NCBI GenBank assembly: GCA_019638625.1
Contig: JAHBTK010000002.1
Span: forward strand, 248,001 to 312,000
Direction: 5' to 3'
From: Chitinophagaceae bacterium
Lineage (GTDB): Bacteria; Bacteroidota; Bacteroidia; Chitinophagales; Chitinophagaceae
DNA length: 64,000 nt
Shown here piece after piece: positions 63,744 to 64,000 of this stretch (positions are counted from its first letter, which is position 1; each line of letters opens with the position of its first letter). A program made the position numbers and the translations under genes. The notes beneath the pieces were generated by a model. That model saw only the letters and a program-made list of their open reading frames with translations, did no database searches and had not been told where the DNA came from.

Positions 63744-64000
63744 ATGAAGCCACTGATAACACTATCCATATTAGCTTTCTTTATTGGCGGCATTGCGTAT
63801 GGTCAGCATCCGCAAAGGCCTAAAATAGGCATTACACTAAGCGGAGGCGGCGCCAAGGGGCTGGCACATATCGGCATCCTGAAAGCAATCGACTCCGCCG
63901 GGCTGAACGTGGACTATATTACGGGTACCAGCATGGGAGGTGTGATCGGGGGACTTTATGCCATTGGGTATTCTGCAGACTCTATAGAAACGCTGGCAAG
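63744..64000 (+). CDS. Patatin-like phospholipase, N-terminal part (cut by window edge)
   Basis: About 85 residues are visible from ATG at 63744. A signal peptide (MKPLITLSILAFFIGGIAYG) leads into the patatin domain: IGITLSGGGAKGLAHIGIL with the oxyanion-hole GGGAKG, and the nucleophile elbow GTSMGG. Catalytic Asp lies beyond the edge. Such exported patatins in Bacteroidota often continue into a POTRA/outer-membrane barrel (as in PlpD), but this cannot be seen here. It hydrolyses acyl ester bonds of lipids. Confidence 0.88.
   Translation, partial: MKPLITLSILAFFIGGIAYGQHPQRPKIGITLSGGGAKGLAHIGILKAIDSAGLNVDYITGTSMGGVIGGLYAIGYSADSIETLA

Overview
The window is chromosomal DNA of a Bacteroidota bacterium, most likely of the Chitinophagales/Chitinophagaceae type. 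The evidence is a SusC/SusD pair, a FecI/FecR pair, a type IX secretion (T9SS) sorting tail, DUF4290, TAnnTTTG-type promoters, and a division/cell-wall (dcw) cluster in the order mraZ-rsmH-ftsL-ftsI-murE-mraY-murD-ftsW-murG-murC-ftsQ-ftsA-ftsZ without murF. No rRNA, tRNA, CRISPR array, insertion sequence or prophage was seen. Both ends cut genes: an MFS transporter on the left and a patatin-like phospholipase on the right.

Layout. (1) 1-8.5 kb: a sialic-acid uptake and breakdown locus on the minus strand (SusC, SusD, N-acetylneuraminate lyase, NanM-like kelch epimerase, MFS transporter). It is divergent from an FCD-type GntR regulator, with palindromes lying on the predicted promoters. (2) 8.7-12.1 kb: a circularly permuted ATP-grasp/alpha-E protein paired with a transglutaminase-like protease. 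(3) 12.2-22.1 kb: a lone SDR gene, then a tight seven-gene operon whose products all carry export signals: ThuA-like, two ceramidase-like hydrolases, an alpha/beta hydrolase, a PVC-type dehydrogenase-like lipoprotein, a HiPIP and a FAD oxidoreductase. This looks like an undescribed periplasmic oxidation/hydrolysis module. (4) 22.2-26.9 kb: a hemerythrin-like protein, then sigma factor/FecR/STN-domain repeat protein and a PepSY-like lipoprotein. The last gene and the sigma gene share a conserved ECF-type promoter motif. (5) 27-34 kb: a YbhFSRG-like ABC exporter operon with TolC and a TetR repressor; two copies of one palindromic operator mark its control points. (6) 34-40 kb: M1 peptidase, TPR protein, folB, trxB, a NUMOD4/HNH protein and a second TetR. 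(7) 39.9-57.1 kb: a TIGR01777 epimerase and the complete dcw cluster, led by MraZ with three TGGGA boxes in helical phase. (8) 57-64 kb: a noncoding stretch with DnaA-box-like repeats, a glycosyltransferase, a T9SS cargo protein, DUF4290, murA (active-site Cys replaced by Asp), gmk, an AIM24-like protein and the patatin start.

How the parts work together. SusCD and the MFS carrier would bring sialic acid across the two membranes. NanM-like epimerase and lyase would then convert it to N-acetylmannosamine plus pyruvate under GntR control. The dcw cluster plus murA covers most of peptidoglycan precursor synthesis and septation; MurE has the meso-diaminopimelate DNPR signature. The FecI-type sigma factor probably drives its own operon and the PepSY lipoprotein. 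Domain names come from reading the proteins by eye; no database search was run.
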